64,000 nucleotides of DNA. Origin: an uncultured Erythrobacter sp. (lineage in GTDB: Bacteria > Pseudomonadota > Alphaproteobacteria > Sphingomonadales > Sphingomonadaceae). The stretch is from contig CALBWA010000007.1 in assembly GCA_937969505.1 (NCBI GenBank), forward strand, positions 1-64,000. The letters are read 5' to 3'. Below the pieces are notes generated by a model. That model saw nothing but the letters and a program-made list of their open reading frames with translations, had not been told where the DNA came from and did not search any database. This document shows positions 53,265-63,578 of this stretch, in pieces; the stretch's first letter is position 1; the number at the start of each line of letters is the position of its first letter. The translations under genes and the position numbers were made by a program.

Positions 53265-53873
53265 ATGAACACATTGAAGATCTGGGCATTGGCTGGCGCA
53301 GCTTTGGCGTTGGCGGCTTGTGGTGATCGCAATGAGCAAGACTCGCAGCCCGATGCCCGTGCGTCGGAACCTGCCGAGGGGTCGCAATCAATTATCCGGC
53401 CCGATGTCGATCCGGTGGTCGCCGTGCAGGCCCTGTCGCCTTTGGTGACGCGGGTGACTTTTGGCGAAGGCGGTGCGGAACTGTCAGAAGCAGCGCTGGC
53501 AGAGCTGGCTACTGTGCGGGAATCACCTCAGGTGGCGGAGGGTGGCCCCATTATCCTGCGTGGTCACAGTGATGCCGGAGGTGACGGCACAGTTAATAAG
53601 CGAGCATCGGAAGCGCGCGCTGATGCTGTAGCCGAGTGGCTGATCGAAATGGGTGTGGCCGAAGACCGGATCACCATCATCAGTTTCGGGGAACAGAACC
53701 CGGTCGAACCCAACGCCCTGCCCGATGGATCGCCCAATGAAGCTGGGCGTGCAGCCAATCGCCGGGTTGATATTACGGTCAAACTGCCTGCTGCAGTGTC
53801 GGAAGAGGACGCGGCTGAAGGCGAAGATAGCAACGATATGGATGCCTCTGGTGAACAGGGCGCCTCGGAATAG
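53265..53873 (+). CDS. OmpA-family lipoprotein
   Basis: This 202-residue lipoprotein has a signal peptide with the lipobox LAAC (Cys about 20). An acidic linker follows, then an OmpA-like peptidoglycan-binding domain with LRGHSDAGGDG and NRRVDITVKL, where the Asp and Arg contact diaminopimelate. The C-terminal tail is acidic and low in complexity. It tethers the outer membrane to peptidoglycan. It lies 13 nt after the antiporter, probably in the same transcript. Confidence 0.88.
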   Translation: MNTLKIWALAGAALALAACGDRNEQDSQPDARASEPAEGSQSIIRPDVDPVVAVQALSPLVTRVTFGEGGAELSEAALAELATVRESPQVAEGGPIILRGHSDAGGDGTVNKRASEARADAVAEWLIEMGVAEDRITIISFGEQNPVEPNALPDGSPNEAGRAANRRVDITVKLPAAVSEEDAAEGEDSNDMDASGEQGASE

Positions 53874-53889
53874 CAATCAGTCGCGCGGC

Positions 53890-54663
53890 CTAGATGCCTT
53901 CAGCGACCAACGTCAAAACAGGCTCAGCCCATTCGGGACGGCAAATCAGCAGGTCGGGCAAGTATGTATCGGCCTGATTGTAAACCAGCGGCGATCCATC
54001 AATCCGCGTGCAGTGCAGGCCATGCGCAAGAGCGACCGCTACCGGGGCACAGCTGTCCCATTCATATTGCCCACCTGAATGCAGGTAGATTTCTGCTTCA
54101 CCACGCACCACCGCCATGGCCTTTGCACCAGCGCTGCCCATCGGCACCAGTTCACCACCGAGTGCTTTAGCAACCGCAACAGCTTCTTTGGCCGGACGAG
54201 TACGGCTGACCACTAGTCTTGGGGTGCTGGCTGCTGCTGGCAGATCACGGGGCTGGTCGCTGCGCAGGACAATTCCGTCAGCCTGACCTTCCTCGCTTTG
54301 TCCCGGCAATGCCACCGCGCCGGTATGAGCCACACCGTCAATGGACAGGCCGACATGCACTGCCCAATCGTGGCGTTCCTCGCCATATTCGCGCGTGCCG
54401 TCGACCGGATCAATGATCCATACCCGGCCCATTGATAGGCGCTCGGTGTTGTCCTTTTCCTCTTCGGACAACAGCCCGTCATCGGGCCGCTGCGCGCGTA
54501 AGGCATGGCACAGAAATTCGTTTGCGGTGGCATCACCAGCCTTGCCCAGCGCCTTTCCATCAAACTTGCCTGAGGCGCGCACTCGCAGCAGGATCTCGCC
54601 GGCTTCGGCGGCCAATTGCGCGGCAAGTTCTGCGTCACTCATGCTCATTGCCTGGCTTGTCAT
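53890..54663 (-). CDS. cysQ: 3'(2'),5'-bisphosphate nucleotidase CysQ
   Basis: This 257-residue inositol-monophosphatase-fold enzyme has the metal sites [12 protein letters not shown] and WDSCAP. CysQ removes the 3'-phosphate from PAP formed by PAPS reduction. Its start overlaps the cysNC stop by 4 nt, matching its role as last gene in the sulfate activation operon. Confidence 0.92.
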   Translation of the reverse strand: MTSQAMSMSDAELAAQLAAEAGEILLRVRASGKFDGKALGKAGDATANEFLCHALRAQRPDDGLLSEEEKDNTERLSMGRVWIIDPVDGTREYGEERHDWAVHVGLSIDGVAHTGAVALPGQSEEGQADGIVLRSDQPRDLPAAASTPRLVVSRTRPAKEAVAVAKALGGELVPMGSAGAKAMAVVRGEAEIYLHSGGQYEWDSCAPVAVALAHGLHCTRIDGSPLVYNQADTYLPDLLICRPEWAEPVLTLVAEGI

Positions 54664-56600
54664 TTCAGGGGCATGATCTGCGCGATGATATGATCGGCGG
54701 CTTGTTCGACCGTCATTTCCACCGTGTTGACGCGGATCTCGGCATTTTCCGGTTCTTCGTAAGGGCTGTCAATCCCGGTAAAGTTCTTCAGCTCGCCGCT
54801 GCGTGCTTTCTTATACAAGCCTTTGACGTCGCGCTGCTCGGCCACTTCCAGCGGCGTGTCGACGAACACTTCGACGAACTCGCCATCGGGGATCATGTCA
54901 CGCACCAATTGCCGTTCCACCCGGAACGGGGAGATGAAGGCGGTGAGCACAATCAGGCCAGCATCCGTCATCAGCTTTGCGACCTCTCCGACGCGGCGAA
55001 TATTCTCGATCCGGTCGGTTTCGGTAAAGCCCAGATCCTTGTTCAGCCCGTGGCGGACATTGTCGCCATCAAGCAGGAAGGTGTGGCGGTTCATCAGATT
55101 GAGCCGCTGCTCCACCGCATTGGCGATGGTCGACTTGCCCGAGCCGGACAGGCCGGTGAACCACAACAGCAAAGGCTTCTGGTTTTTCAAGGCGGCGTGA
55201 TCATCGCGGGTGATCGTGGTCGGCTGCCAATGGACATTCTGCGCGCGCCGAAGGCTGAAATGGATCAGCCCTGCGCCCACCGTCGCATTGGTAAATTTGT
55301 CGATCAGGATGAAACCGCCCAACTGCCGGCTCTTGGCGTAAGCTTCAAATACGATCGGCTTGTCGGTGCGCAATTCAGCCACGCCGATGCCGTTCAGCTC
55401 CAGCGTCTTGGCGGCCAGATGCTCAAAGGTGTTGACGCAAATCTCGTATTTGGGCTCGGCAACAGTTGCACTGACCATTTGCGAGCCGAGTTTGAGCCAA
55501 TAGGCACGGCCCGGCTTGAGCGCTTCGTCGCTCATCCAGACAATGGTGGTTTCAAACTGGTCGGATGCTTCGGGCGGATCTTCGGCCAGCGCGATCACAT
55601 CGCCCCGGCTGCAATCAACTTCGTCCGCCAGAGTGAGCGTGACCGACTGACCGGCCACGGCCTCGTCCAGATCGCCATCAAATGTGGCAATGCTCTTCAC
55701 CGTGCTGGTCTTGCCGGCGGGGACGACGCGCACGGGATCGCCCGGCTTGATCGCGCCATCGGTAATCAGCCCGGCAAACCCGCGAAAGTCGAGATTGGGC
55801 CGGTTGACCCATTGCACCGGCATGCGGAAGCTGCGCGCTTGCGCGGCGAAATTGGCGATCTCTACCGTTTCCAGATGATCGATCAGCGCGGGTCCGTTGT
55901 ACCATGGCGTGTTGGGTGATGCGGCACCTGATGGCGCAGCGGTGATGTTGTCACCCTTGAACCCGGAGATAGGGATGGCGGTGAACCGCTCGATCCCGAT
56001 CTCGTCGGCAAAGCTGGTGTAATCGGCGACAATCGCATCAAATGTCGCCTGATCGTAATCCACCAGATCCATCTTGTTCACGGCCAGCACCAGATGTTTG
56101 ATGCCGAGCAAATGAACCAGGAAGCTGTGACGCTTGGTCTGTTCCAGAATGCCCTTGCGCGCATCGACCAGGATCACCGCCAGATCAGCAGTGGACGCGC
56201 CTGTGACCATATTGCGGGTGTATTGTTCATGCCCCGGCGTATCTGCGACGATGAACTTGCGTTTTTCAGTGGTGAAGAAGCGATAGGCGACATCGATTGT
56301 GATGCCCTGTTCACGCTCGGCCGCAAGCCCGTCCACCAACAGGGCGAAATCGATTTCCTCGCCTTGCGTGCCGTGCTTCTGGCTATCGCTATGCAAAGCT
56401 GCGAGCTGGTCTTCGAAGATCATCTTGCTGTCGAACAGCAGGCGTCCGATTAGAGTGGATTTGCCATCATCCACGCTGCCGCAAGTGATGAAGCGCAGCA
56501 GGCTCTTGTGCTGATGCTGGTCAAGATAGGCGTCAATGTCTTCTGCAATCAGGGCTTCGGTCTGGAAAGACGAATCTTGCGTGGGGGAGTGATCGGTCAT
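54660..56600 (-). CDS. cysNC: bifunctional sulfate adenylyltransferase subunit 1 / APS kinase (CysNC)
   Basis: This 646-residue fusion has an N-terminal EF-Tu-like GTPase with GSVDDGKST (41-49), DTPGHEQ and NKMD, followed by two beta-barrel domains, then an APS kinase from about residue 460 with GLSGSGKST. CysN with CysD makes APS from sulfate and ATP; the kinase phosphorylates APS to PAPS. The frame extends to 56759, but ATG 56600 with AGGAGG upstream shares one base with the cysD stop (TGATG), showing coupling. Confidence 0.95.
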   Translation of the reverse strand: MTDHSPTQDSSFQTEALIAEDIDAYLDQHQHKSLLRFITCGSVDDGKSTLIGRLLFDSKMIFEDQLAALHSDSQKHGTQGEEIDFALLVDGLAAEREQGITIDVAYRFFTTEKRKFIVADTPGHEQYTRNMVTGASTADLAVILVDARKGILEQTKRHSFLVHLLGIKHLVLAVNKMDLVDYDQATFDAIVADYTSFADEIGIERFTAIPISGFKGDNITAAPSGAASPNTPWYNGPALIDHLETVEIANFAAQARSFRMPVQWVNRPNLDFRGFAGLITDGAIKPGDPVRVVPAGKTSTVKSIATFDGDLDEAVAGQSVTLTLADEVDCSRGDVIALAEDPPEASDQFETTIVWMSDEALKPGRAYWLKLGSQMVSATVAEPKYEICVNTFEHLAAKTLELNGIGVAELRTDKPIVFEAYAKSRQLGGFILIDKFTNATVGAGLIHFSLRRAQNVHWQPTTITRDDHAALKNQKPLLLWFTGLSGSGKSTIANAVEQRLNLMNRHTFLLDGDNVRHGLNKDLGFTETDRIENIRRVGEVAKLMTDAGLIVLTAFISPFRVERQLVRDMIPDGEFVEVFVDTPLEVAEQRDVKGLYKKARSGELKNFTGIDSPYEEPENAEIRVNTVEMTVEQAADHIIAQIMPLK

Positions 56601-57502
56601 CAGAAATACCCCTCCTGCTTCTTGTCTTCCATCGATGCGGATTGTCCCTTGTCGATGGCGCGGCCCTGCCGTTCGGACCCGGTTGCCAGAAGCATTTCCT
56701 GAATGATTGTGCTCATATCGGTTGCATCGCTCTCGGTCGCGCCGGTCAGCGGATAGCACCCCAGCGTGCGGAAGCGGACAGAGCGTTCAACCGGCTCTTC
56801 GCCGTCTTCCAGGCGGAACCGATCATCATCAACAACCAGGATCAACCCATCGCGTTCGACCGTGGGTCGGGGGGAAGACATATAGAGCGGGACGATGTCG
56901 ATCTTTTCCAGGGCGATATATTGCCAGATATCCAGCTCGGTCCAATTGGAGATCGGAAAGACTCGGATACTTTCATCCTTGTTCTTCTTGGCATTGTAGA
57001 GGTTCCACAATTCAGGCCGCTGGTTCTTCGGGTCCCAGCGATGCGAGGCGGTGCGGAAACTGAACACGCGCTCTTTGGCGCGGGCCTTTTCCTCGTCACG
57101 CCTTCCGCCACCAAAGGCTGCGTCAAACCCATGTTTGGTCAGCGCCTTCTTGAGCGGATCGGTCAGTTGCGCTTGCGAATATAGCGCGCTGCCCGTGTCA
57201 AACGGGTTGACCCCCTGCTCTTCGGCATCTTCATTCTGGGCCACGATCAGTTCGAGATTGTATTCGGCCACCGTTTTATCCCGATGATCCAGCAGCGCCT
57301 TGAAATCCCATCCCGATGCGACATGCAGCATGGGGAAGGGTGGGGGCGAGGGATAGAATGCCTTGCGTGCCAGATGCAGCATGACAGAGGAATCCTTGCC
57401 CACCGAATAGAGCATGACCGGATTCTCCGCCTCGGCGACCACCTCGCGGAAAATATGGATACTTTCGGCTTCCAGCCGTTCGAGATGGGTTAGTTGGCGC
57501 AT
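56600..57502 (-). CDS. cysD: sulfate adenylyltransferase subunit 2 (CysD)
   Basis: This 300-residue PAPS-reductase-like ATP pyrophosphatase has the P-loop variant [28 protein letters not shown] and the C-terminal TGATESDA segment. It adenylates sulfate together with the CysN part of CysNC. It is the first gene of the cysD-cysNC-cysQ operon. The ribosome binding site is weak. The region 57503-57719 upstream holds its promoter and that of the divergent tRNA. Confidence 0.96.
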   Translation of the reverse strand: MRQLTHLERLEAESIHIFREVVAEAENPVMLYSVGKDSSVMLHLARKAFYPSPPPFPMLHVASGWDFKALLDHRDKTVAEYNLELIVAQNEDAEEQGVNPFDTGSALYSQAQLTDPLKKALTKHGFDAAFGGGRRDEEKARAKERVFSFRTASHRWDPKNQRPELWNLYNAKKNKDESIRVFPISNWTELDIWQYIALEKIDIVPLYMSSPRPTVERDGLILVVDDDRFRLEDGEEPVERSVRFRTLGCYPLTGATESDATDMSTIIQEMLLATGSERQGRAIDKGQSASMEDKKQEGYF

Positions 57503-57719
57503 GGGTCAATCACGGTGATGAAAAGATGGAGGGGAGTTAGGCTATTCTGTTTTTGCCGCAAGGAACCTTTTCTTGCCCCCGCACCAAAGCGAATTTGTTC
57601 GTTCAGTTGCGCCTTGACCATGTTCAATCACGCATTTGGTTGACGAATCTGCTGCGAATTGGCAATGGCCCGCTCCTGTTGTAAGGCGCTTTTTGTTGCA
57701 CCACATACAGCACGCCAGA

Positions 57720-57793
57720 GCGGGTATAGCATAGTGGTAATGCTCTAGCCTTCCAAGCTAGCTAGAGGGGTTCGATTCCCCTTACCCGCTCCA
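57720..57793 (+). tRNA. tRNA-Gly (anticodon TCC)
   Basis: The 74-nt cloverleaf has the acceptor stem GCGGGTA paired with TACCCGC, anticodon stem CTAGC/GCTAG around loop CTTCCAA (anticodon TCC), TTCGATT in the T loop, discriminator T and an encoded CCA end. It decodes GGA and GGG. It is divergent from cysD. Confidence 0.95.
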
Positions 57794-57840
57794 GGCCGTT
57801 TCCCGACCTATTGAGACAAATCACGGCACAGCGCAGCGCG

Positions 57841-57870
57841 TCAGGCGGGCCGGGCATTTTGCGCGCCTGA
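57841..57870. other. inverted repeat downstream of tRNA-Gly
   Basis: TCAGGCG and CGCCTGA form a seven-pair stem with a 16-base loop about 48 nt after the tRNA. No run of T follows. It may be a trailer or a Rho-dependent end. The rest of 57794-58047 holds no gene. Confidence 0.3.
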
Positions 57871-57921
57871 TTGGGAAGATCAGCTTTGATAATCATTGAT
57901 GATCAAGGGAAAAGAGGTGTC

Positions 57922-57985
57922 GGACGCCCGGACTTAGCCTTGGACGCCCGACAAGAACCCGAAGGGCCTAGCAGCCCGTCTGCTA
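57922..57985. other. direct repeat and hairpin between tRNA-Gly and the LuxR-family gene
   Basis: GGACGCCCG occurs twice (57922-57930 and 57942-57950) with 20 nt between starts. It is followed by TAGCAG-cccgt-CTGCTA (57969-57985), a perfect six-pair hairpin flanked by GGGCC (57964-57968) and GGCCC (58001-58005). This could be a small RNA or a regulator site; nothing proves either. Confidence 0.25.
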
Positions 57986-58047
57986 CGTTCACTAACAGCG
58001 GGCCCAAATAAAGGCTTGTCCCCTAACTGGGGGTCAATGTGGAAATA

Positions 58048-58803
58048 TTAGACACGCCAACGCGGGCGGTGTGCGGCACGCTTGCTATGCTTGCCCGGCG
58101 AAATCAGGCCGAGCGACACAGCCTTGACTGCTGCTGCTGTTCGGTCGGACACACCCAGCTTGCCAAAAATACGCTTCACATAGCTGTCGACCGAGCTTTT
58201 CGTGATGCCGAGTATCTCGGCAATGACTGTGTTGCTTTTGCCTTCGCCGATCCAGCGGATCACATCGAGCTCGCGCTGCGAAAGATCAGGCTGCATTTCA
58301 TCACGCGCATCAACCAGTTCGCAATAGCGCTGGAAACACAGCTGCGCGGCCACTTGCACCTGCCGCAAAAGCGCGTCCGGAATCGGTCCATCGAACAGCG
58401 CCGCGCCCACCCCGACAAAGCCCGCACGGGCATAGGGGCCAGTACAGGGGATGGCGATGCCATCGCCGATTTCGCTCATGAAGCGCTTTTGCTTGGCGGT
58501 CAGCTTGGCCAGCTTGTGGGTATCCGACCATCTGAAGGCATTGCTGCGGTTCAGCGCGATGTCTGGCATGGGATCGACCATCCAGCCGATCTCACGATAA
58601 AATTTCTCTTTTTGCTTGTCGAAACCCACATTCCACAGCACCCGGCCCACGCGGCGGTCAGCCACAACAGGCGCGAGGAAATAGAGAGCTCCAAAGTCAA
58701 TGGCTGCCAGAATCTTGTGAATTGCGCGGCGGAAAGACACGACATTTTCGGCCTTTGACGCCAAGGCCAGCGCGTCCCAATATTGGCTTTGTTGTTCGGC
58801 CAT
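58048..58803 (-). CDS. LuxR-family regulator with autoinducer-binding-like domain
   Basis: This 251-residue protein has an N-terminal domain with the acyl-homoserine-lactone-receptor Asp-Pro (VDPMPD) and Trp (AFRWSD). The Trp four residues before the conserved Tyr of TraR appears replaced by Lys (KEKFY). The C-terminal LuxR helix-turn-helix is LSQRELDVIRWIGEGKSNTV followed by IAEILGITKSSVDSYVKRIF. No luxI-type synthase is in the window, so it looks like a solo receptor. Its ligand may not be a classical AHL. It lies downstream of panC on the same strand. Confidence 0.88.
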   Translation of the reverse strand: MAEQQSQYWDALALASKAENVVSFRRAIHKILAAIDFGALYFLAPVVADRRVGRVLWNVGFDKQKEKFYREIGWMVDPMPDIALNRSNAFRWSDTHKLAKLTAKQKRFMSEIGDGIAIPCTGPYARAGFVGVGAALFDGPIPDALLRQVQVAAQLCFQRYCELVDARDEMQPDLSQRELDVIRWIGEGKSNTVIAEILGITKSSVDSYVKRIFGKLGVSDRTAAAVKAVSLGLISPGKHSKRAAHRPRWRV

Positions 58804-58914
58804 AAATTCTCTGACTGCCTCTGTCCGTCAGCAGAATGTACGCCTGTTAGTTACGATTTAGCAAATGGCTGAGCAAGCCACTAATCTAAATTGAGTTTCT
58901 ATGTTTGGTGCCGC

Positions 58915-59790
58915 TCAACCAACCGCCATATTGTCAATCAGGCGGGTTCCGCCGATACGTGCAGCGACCAGCAATCTTGCAGCTGAACCGCCCAATTCGG
59001 TCAGGCCTTGCAGCGAGCGTGCATCGACAAGGCTGGCGTAATCGACGCTGTCAAAACCGCCCGCCAGCAGGGCTGCGTGCAGGCCATCCAGAGAATCTGA
59101 TGGATCGTCTCCTTGCTCAATTTGGGCAATCGCCGCCCGCATCGCGGTGGGCAGGGTGGTGGCCTGCCTGCGTTGCTCTGGGGAGAGATAGCGATTGCGG
59201 CTGCTCATCGCCAGACCATCGGGCTCACGTACCGTAGGCACGCCGATGATCGCGTCCACATGGGGGGCCGTCAGATCAAGATCGCGCGCCATCTGGCGAA
59301 TAACCGCCAATTGCTGGTAATCCTTCGCTCCGAAGAAAGCGTGGCTGGGTTGAACCTGGTTGAACAGTTTGCACACCACCGTTGCAACGCCATCGAAATG
59401 GCCCGGTCTGGAAGCGCCACAGAACCCCTCACTGACCCCTTCAACCCGGATCGAGCTGGCAAAGCCGTCGGGATACATGGCGGCAGCATCCGGCGCCCAC
59501 AGCAGGGCGACGCCCTCAGCTTCCAGCATCGCGCTGTCCTCGGCCAATTGGCGCGGATAGGCGTCCAGATCCTCGTTCGGGCCAAACTGGGTCGGATTGA
59601 CAAAAATTGACGCGACCACGTGATCGCATTGCGCACGCGCTGCCCGCACCAGCGTCAGATGGCCCTCGTGCAAAGCGCCCATGGTTGGCACCAATCCAAT
59701 TGTTGCAGGCGAAGCGCTGCCGGCCCCGCTGCTTGCACGCAGGCTGGCAAGATTATTTCTCAACATGTCGAGCGTGTTGGCGGTTTGCAC
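58915..59790 (-). CDS. panC: pantothenate synthetase
   Basis: This 291-residue enzyme has the HIGH-like motif [45 protein letters not shown] and SRNRYLS. It condenses pantoate and beta-alanine with ATP to pantothenate. The start is GTG 59790, with GGAGG about 10 nt upstream and the family N-terminus ([10 protein letters not shown]) right after it. It is divergent from mipZ across about 150 nt. Confidence 0.95.
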   Translation of the reverse strand: MQTANTLDMLRNNLASLRASSGAGSASPATIGLVPTMGALHEGHLTLVRAARAQCDHVVASIFVNPTQFGPNEDLDAYPRQLAEDSAMLEAEGVALLWAPDAAAMYPDGFASSIRVEGVSEGFCGASRPGHFDGVATVVCKLFNQVQPSHAFFGAKDYQQLAVIRQMARDLDLTAPHVDAIIGVPTVREPDGLAMSSRNRYLSPEQRRQATTLPTAMRAAIAQIEQGDDPSDSLDGLHAALLAGGFDSVDYASLVDARSLQGLTELGGSAARLLVAARIGGTRLIDNMAVG

Positions 59791-59943
59791 GGACGTTTGG
59801 CCTCCGGTATGTCTGGCTTTGCCCTAGCGCGCCCGATACCGCCAAGACAAGGCATCACGCATCAGGTTTGCAACGGGATTTTATCGGGCTTGAATGGTGC
59901 TCGCGCAGGTTCAATCAGCTCATCAATCACAAAGGTTTTCACA

Positions 59944-60813
59944 TTGTCGCAATCCGCCCCTCAGTTTCCCTCTCAATCTGGCACTTCAGGATCAGCCCAG
60001 CGTCCTGCGCAGCACACCCCGCATCGGATCGTGTTCGCCAATGAGAAGGGCGGAACCGGCAAATCGACCACAGCAGTCCATGTCGCAGTGGCTCTGGCCA
60101 GCCGGGGCGCGCGGGTGGTTGCGATTGATCTTGACCAGCGCCAGCGCACTTTCGCCCGCTATCTTGAAAACCGCGCTGATACCGCAAATCGCCGCAATAT
60201 CACGCTGCCAACGGCGGATTTCTCCGTCTATGAAGGCGATGTCGAGGGGCTGGAGGTATTGGTCGCGCAAAAGAGCGCATCCGCTGATTTCGTCATCTTT
60301 GATACGCCAGGCCGTGATGATCCGCTGGCGCGCCATGCCGCAACAGAGGCCGATACGCTGGTTACGCCGATGAACGACAGCTTTGTCGATTTCGATCTGA
60401 TCGGTCAGGTCGAAGGCGAAACCTTCAAGGTCAAGAAATTGAGCTTTTATGCCGAGTTGATCTGGGAGGCCCGGCTCAAGCGAAGCCGTGCCACGATCGA
60501 GCAGCAGCGCCGCGAAATGGACTGGGTCGTCGTGCGCAACCGCACCGGCCATGTCGAAGCGCGCAACATGGCGCGGATCGAGAAAGCGCTGACCGAACTG
60601 TCCAAGCGGGTTGGCTTTCGTGTGGCCCATGGTCTTTCCGAGCGGGTGATCTATCGCGAGCTGTTCCCCTCGGGCCTCACCTTGCTCGATAAAGGGCACC
60701 TGGGCGAACTGGGCACCAGCCATCTGGTGGCACGGCAGGAATTGCGCAGCCTGATCCAAGCGCTCAACCTGCCTGATTTCGTCCGCTCTCAACCCAATCT
60801 GGAGCTTGCCTGA
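59944..60813 (+). CDS. mipZ: division-site regulator MipZ (ParA-like ATPase)
   Basis: This 289-residue deviant-Walker ATPase has NEKGGTGKST (33-42), DLDQRQRTFARYLENR, FDTPGRDDP, and the MipZ-specific blocks TPMNDSFVDFD, MDWVVVRNR and RVIYRELFPSGLTLLD. In Caulobacter MipZ forms gradients that keep FtsZ at midcell. The frame runs far upstream; TTG 59944 with AAAGG eight nt before is chosen and gives a short Ser/Gln-rich lead before the ATPase domain. It is followed at 3 nt by the J-domain gene. Confidence 0.92.
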   Translation: MSQSAPQFPSQSGTSGSAQRPAQHTPHRIVFANEKGGTGKSTTAVHVAVALASRGARVVAIDLDQRQRTFARYLENRADTANRRNITLPTADFSVYEGDVEGLEVLVAQKSASADFVIFDTPGRDDPLARHAATEADTLVTPMNDSFVDFDLIGQVEGETFKVKKLSFYAELIWEARLKRSRATIEQQRREMDWVVVRNRTGHVEARNMARIEKALTELSKRVGFRVAHGLSERVIYRELFPSGLTLLDKGHLGELGTSHLVARQELRSLIQALNLPDFVRSQPNLELA

Positions 60814-60816
60814 ACC

Positions 60817-61104
60817 ATGATCAGATTTCTTGTTATCGGTGCAATCATCTGCGTGGGCTGCAAATTGCTGTTTGGCCGCTGGCCGTGGCAATATCTGAAA
60901 GCCACCTCGACCCGCCAGCAGGCCGTATTCCGCGCGCGCAAGCTGCTTGGCGTCAGGGCCAATGCCCAGCATGGTGAAATACTCGAGGCGCACAAACGGC
61001 TGATCACCATGATCCATCCGGACCGCGGCGGCACCAATGAACAGGTTCATGAAGCCAACGCCGCGCGCGATCTTTTGATGGACGAATTGCCCGATCAGAA
61101 TTGA
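60817..61104 (+). CDS. small membrane J-domain protein
   Basis: This 95-residue protein has one N-terminal membrane helix (1-19), then a shortened J domain with helix II HGEILEAHKRLITMIHPDRG and the DnaK-contacting HPD (67-69). The layout is like Tim14/DjlC-type membrane J proteins. It would recruit DnaK to the inner membrane. It starts 3 nt after mipZ and is co-transcribed with it. Confidence 0.88.
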   Translation: MIRFLVIGAIICVGCKLLFGRWPWQYLKATSTRQQAVFRARKLLGVRANAQHGEILEAHKRLITMIHPDRGGTNEQVHEANAARDLLMDELPDQN

Positions 61105-61114
61105 AACAATTGCG

Positions 61115-61130
61115 TCCTATTTGCATAGGA
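61115..61130. promoter_or_regulatory. hairpin upstream of the phosphomannomutase/phosphoglucomutase gene
   Basis: TCCTAT-ttgc-ATAGGA is a perfect six-pair inverted repeat in the 81-nt gap after the J-domain gene. It could be an operator or a weak transcript end. There is no T run. Confidence 0.3.
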
Positions 61131-61185
61131 TGAGACCAGGCGTCCAAATCCGAGATACGCCGAGACAACAGGTAGACCTGACAAG

Positions 61186-62589
61186 ATGACCCATACTTTC
61201 GATCAGACCGTTCTGCGTGAATATGACATTCGCGGCATCATCGATGAAACCCTTGGCGTCGACGATGCGCGGGCCATTGGCCGCAGTTTTGCAACTTTGC
61301 TCAAACGGGCGGGCGGATCGAAAGTGGCGGTCGGTTATGATGGACGCGTCAGCTCGCCCATGTTGGAAAAGGCGCTGATCGAAGGGCTGACGGCAAGCGG
61401 CTGCGATGTGGTGTGCGTAGGCATGGGACCAACCCCGATGCTGTATTATGCCGAGGCGTCAGCCGAACAGGTGGACGGCGGCATTCAAATAACTGGCAGC
61501 CACAATCCCGCCAATTACAATGGCTTCAAAATGGTATTTATGGGGCGCCCCTTCTTCGGCAAGGACATCCTCACCATTGGCGAGATGGCTGCTGCTGGCG
61601 ACTGGGACGAGGGCAGCGGAACCGTCGAGACGCACGACATCATGGGCAAGTATATCGACGCCATGCTGACCGGGCTCGACGGGATTGACCGTGATGCCCT
61701 GTCCGCCCTCAAGGTTGGCTGGGATGCGGGCAATGGAGCGGCTGGCCCCGCGCTGGAAGCCCTCGTCAAACATTTGCCCGGCGAGCATCACCTGTTGTTT
61801 ACCGAAGTTGATGGTAATTTTCCCAATCATCATCCTGATCCCACTGTTGAGGCCAATCTGGCCGATCTGAAGGCGCTCGTCGCGGACAAGAAGCTCGATT
61901 TTGGAGTGGCTTTTGACGGGGATGGGGACCGGATCGGTGCGATCGATGGCGAAGGCCGGGTGATCTGGGGCGATCAGTTGCTGATGATCTATGCCGAGGA
62001 TCTTCTCAAAACCCGCCCGAATGCGACAGTTATCGCCGATGTGAAGGCCAGCCGCGCGCTGTTTGATCATGTTGCCAAGCATGGCGGACAACCAATGATG
62101 TGGAACACCGGCCACTCGCTGATTAAATCCAAAATGAAGGAAACTAAGGCGCCTTTGGCGGGCGAGATGAGCGGACACGTCTTTTTTGCCGACACCTATT
62201 ACGGGTATGACGATGCGCTTTATGCCGGATTGCGCCTGATCGCCGCCTCTGCCCGACTGGGCAAATCGGTCACGCAATTGCGCGGCGAAATGCCCGATAT
62301 GCACAACACCCCGGAAATGCGGTTTCAGGTCGATGAAAGCCGCAAGTTTGCCGCGATTGACGAAGTGAAGGCGCGGCTGGCGAACAGCCCGGCGGACGTC
62401 AATGGCACCGATGGCGTGCGCGTGACGACCGATGATGGTTGGTGGTTGCTGCGCGCTTCCAATACGCAGGATGTCCTGGTCGCTCGCGCAGAAAGTGACA
62501 CGCCCGAGGGGCTTGACCGGCTGATGGCTCAGATTGACGAACAATTGGCGCTGTCCGGGCTGGAGCGCGGCGAGAGCGTTGGCCACTGA
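61186..62589 (+). CDS. phosphomannomutase/phosphoglucomutase
   Basis: This 467-residue alpha-D-phosphohexomutase has the phosphoserine loop TGSHNP (Ser105), metal loop DGDGDR, sugar-specificity segment GEMSGH and the C-terminal phosphate-binding RASNT. The family is bacterial PMM/PGM (AlgC-type), supplying mannose-1-P or glucose-1-P for polysaccharides and lipid sugars. It lies downstream of the mipZ and J-domain genes. Confidence 0.95.
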   Translation: MTHTFDQTVLREYDIRGIIDETLGVDDARAIGRSFATLLKRAGGSKVAVGYDGRVSSPMLEKALIEGLTASGCDVVCVGMGPTPMLYYAEASAEQVDGGIQITGSHNPANYNGFKMVFMGRPFFGKDILTIGEMAAAGDWDEGSGTVETHDIMGKYIDAMLTGLDGIDRDALSALKVGWDAGNGAAGPALEALVKHLPGEHHLLFTEVDGNFPNHHPDPTVEANLADLKALVADKKLDFGVAFDGDGDRIGAIDGEGRVIWGDQLLMIYAEDLLKTRPNATVIADVKASRALFDHVAKHGGQPMMWNTGHSLIKSKMKETKAPLAGEMSGHVFFADTYYGYDDALYAGLRLIAASARLGKSVTQLRGEMPDMHNTPEMRFQVDESRKFAAIDEVKARLANSPADVNGTDGVRVTTDDGWWLLRASNTQDVLVARAESDTPEGLDRLMAQIDEQLALSGLERGESVGH

Positions 62590-62612
62590 TTGGCGGACTT
62601 GAGGGAGTAGTG

Positions 62613-63443
62613 ATGATGGTCAAATTTTTCCCATGGGCAAACAAGCTGTCCGGCGTTGCGACAGCCGGTCTTGCTGCCGCCCTGGCTCTTTCCGCGCCGC
62701 AACAGGCAGTGGCGCAGGACGAAGACGCTGCCAGCGCACAAGCCGAACCCGCCGACCCCATGGCAGAACTGATGGCGATGTTTGCGGTCGAACCGCTGAC
62801 ACAAGAGCAGGCTGAGCGTTTGCCCGTGGCCCAGTCAATCATCAATCAGATGATGCCGGAGGGAAGTTTTTCCGAAGTCATGGGGTCGGTCTATGACCAG
62901 ATTGTGGGTCCCATCATGGCCAATGCAACGCAGGTTCGCATTGGTGAAGTTGCCACTCCGCTCGGGCTGGCGGCGGATGAAATTTCGCTGACTGACGAGC
63001 AGCTGGCAGAAGCGATTGCCATTCTTGATCCGGTACGTGACGAGCGAACCGCCCGGATGAGCGCAGTAATGCCCGGCTTCATGCAGGAAATGATGGCGGT
63101 AATGGAACCGCCGATGCGCAAGGCGATGGCCGAGGCTTATGCTGTGCAATTCAATGAGCAGGAGCTGGCCGATATTGCGGCGTTCTTTGACACTGCATCG
63201 GGTCTGACCTTTGCGCGCAAATCGCTCACCATGTCGAGCGATCCCCGCATTATTGCTGCCTCGTTTGAAGCCATGCCGCAAATCATGGCTGCGACGCAGA
63301 ATATGGAAAAGACCTTTGCCAATGCCGCTGCCGATCTGCCTGCGGTGCGCACTTTTGCCGAGTTAAATTCGGCTGAGCAGGCGCGCTTGTCTGAACTGCT
63401 CGGGATTCCGGCGGATGAACTGGCGGCGATGTCGGGCGAATAA
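62613..63443 (+). CDS. secreted DUF2059 domain protein
   Basis: This protein of about 276 residues has a signal peptide (GVATAGLAAALALSAPQQAVAQ), an Ala/Glu-rich linker and a helical DUF2059-like domain in the second half, with EMMAVMEPPMRKAMAEAYAV and ELADIAAFFDTASGLTFARK. Members are periplasmic and of unknown function. The start may be ATG 62613 or 62616, with GGGAG upstream of both. It ends without an obvious terminator. Confidence 0.8.
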   Translation: MMVKFFPWANKLSGVATAGLAAALALSAPQQAVAQDEDAASAQAEPADPMAELMAMFAVEPLTQEQAERLPVAQSIINQMMPEGSFSEVMGSVYDQIVGPIMANATQVRIGEVATPLGLAADEISLTDEQLAEAIAILDPVRDERTARMSAVMPGFMQEMMAVMEPPMRKAMAEAYAVQFNEQELADIAAFFDTASGLTFARKSLTMSSDPRIIAASFEAMPQIMAATQNMEKTFANAAADLPAVRTFAELNSAEQARLSELLGIPADELAAMSGE

Positions 63444-63578
63444 GCGTCGTCTGGTGCCATTGCGGTGCAATATTTGGTGCGCTGCCAGCAAAGAAACACC
63501 AAAAGGTCGAAAATATACAATCGCTCACCGATGGTTTCGCTAAGCTTGCCATAACGGGTCGCGCCGGGGGCAAAAATC

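Noticed and set aside
59992-61050. 352-codon antisense frame over mipZ
   Set aside because: Opposite an unmistakable ATPase gene; no motif of its own.
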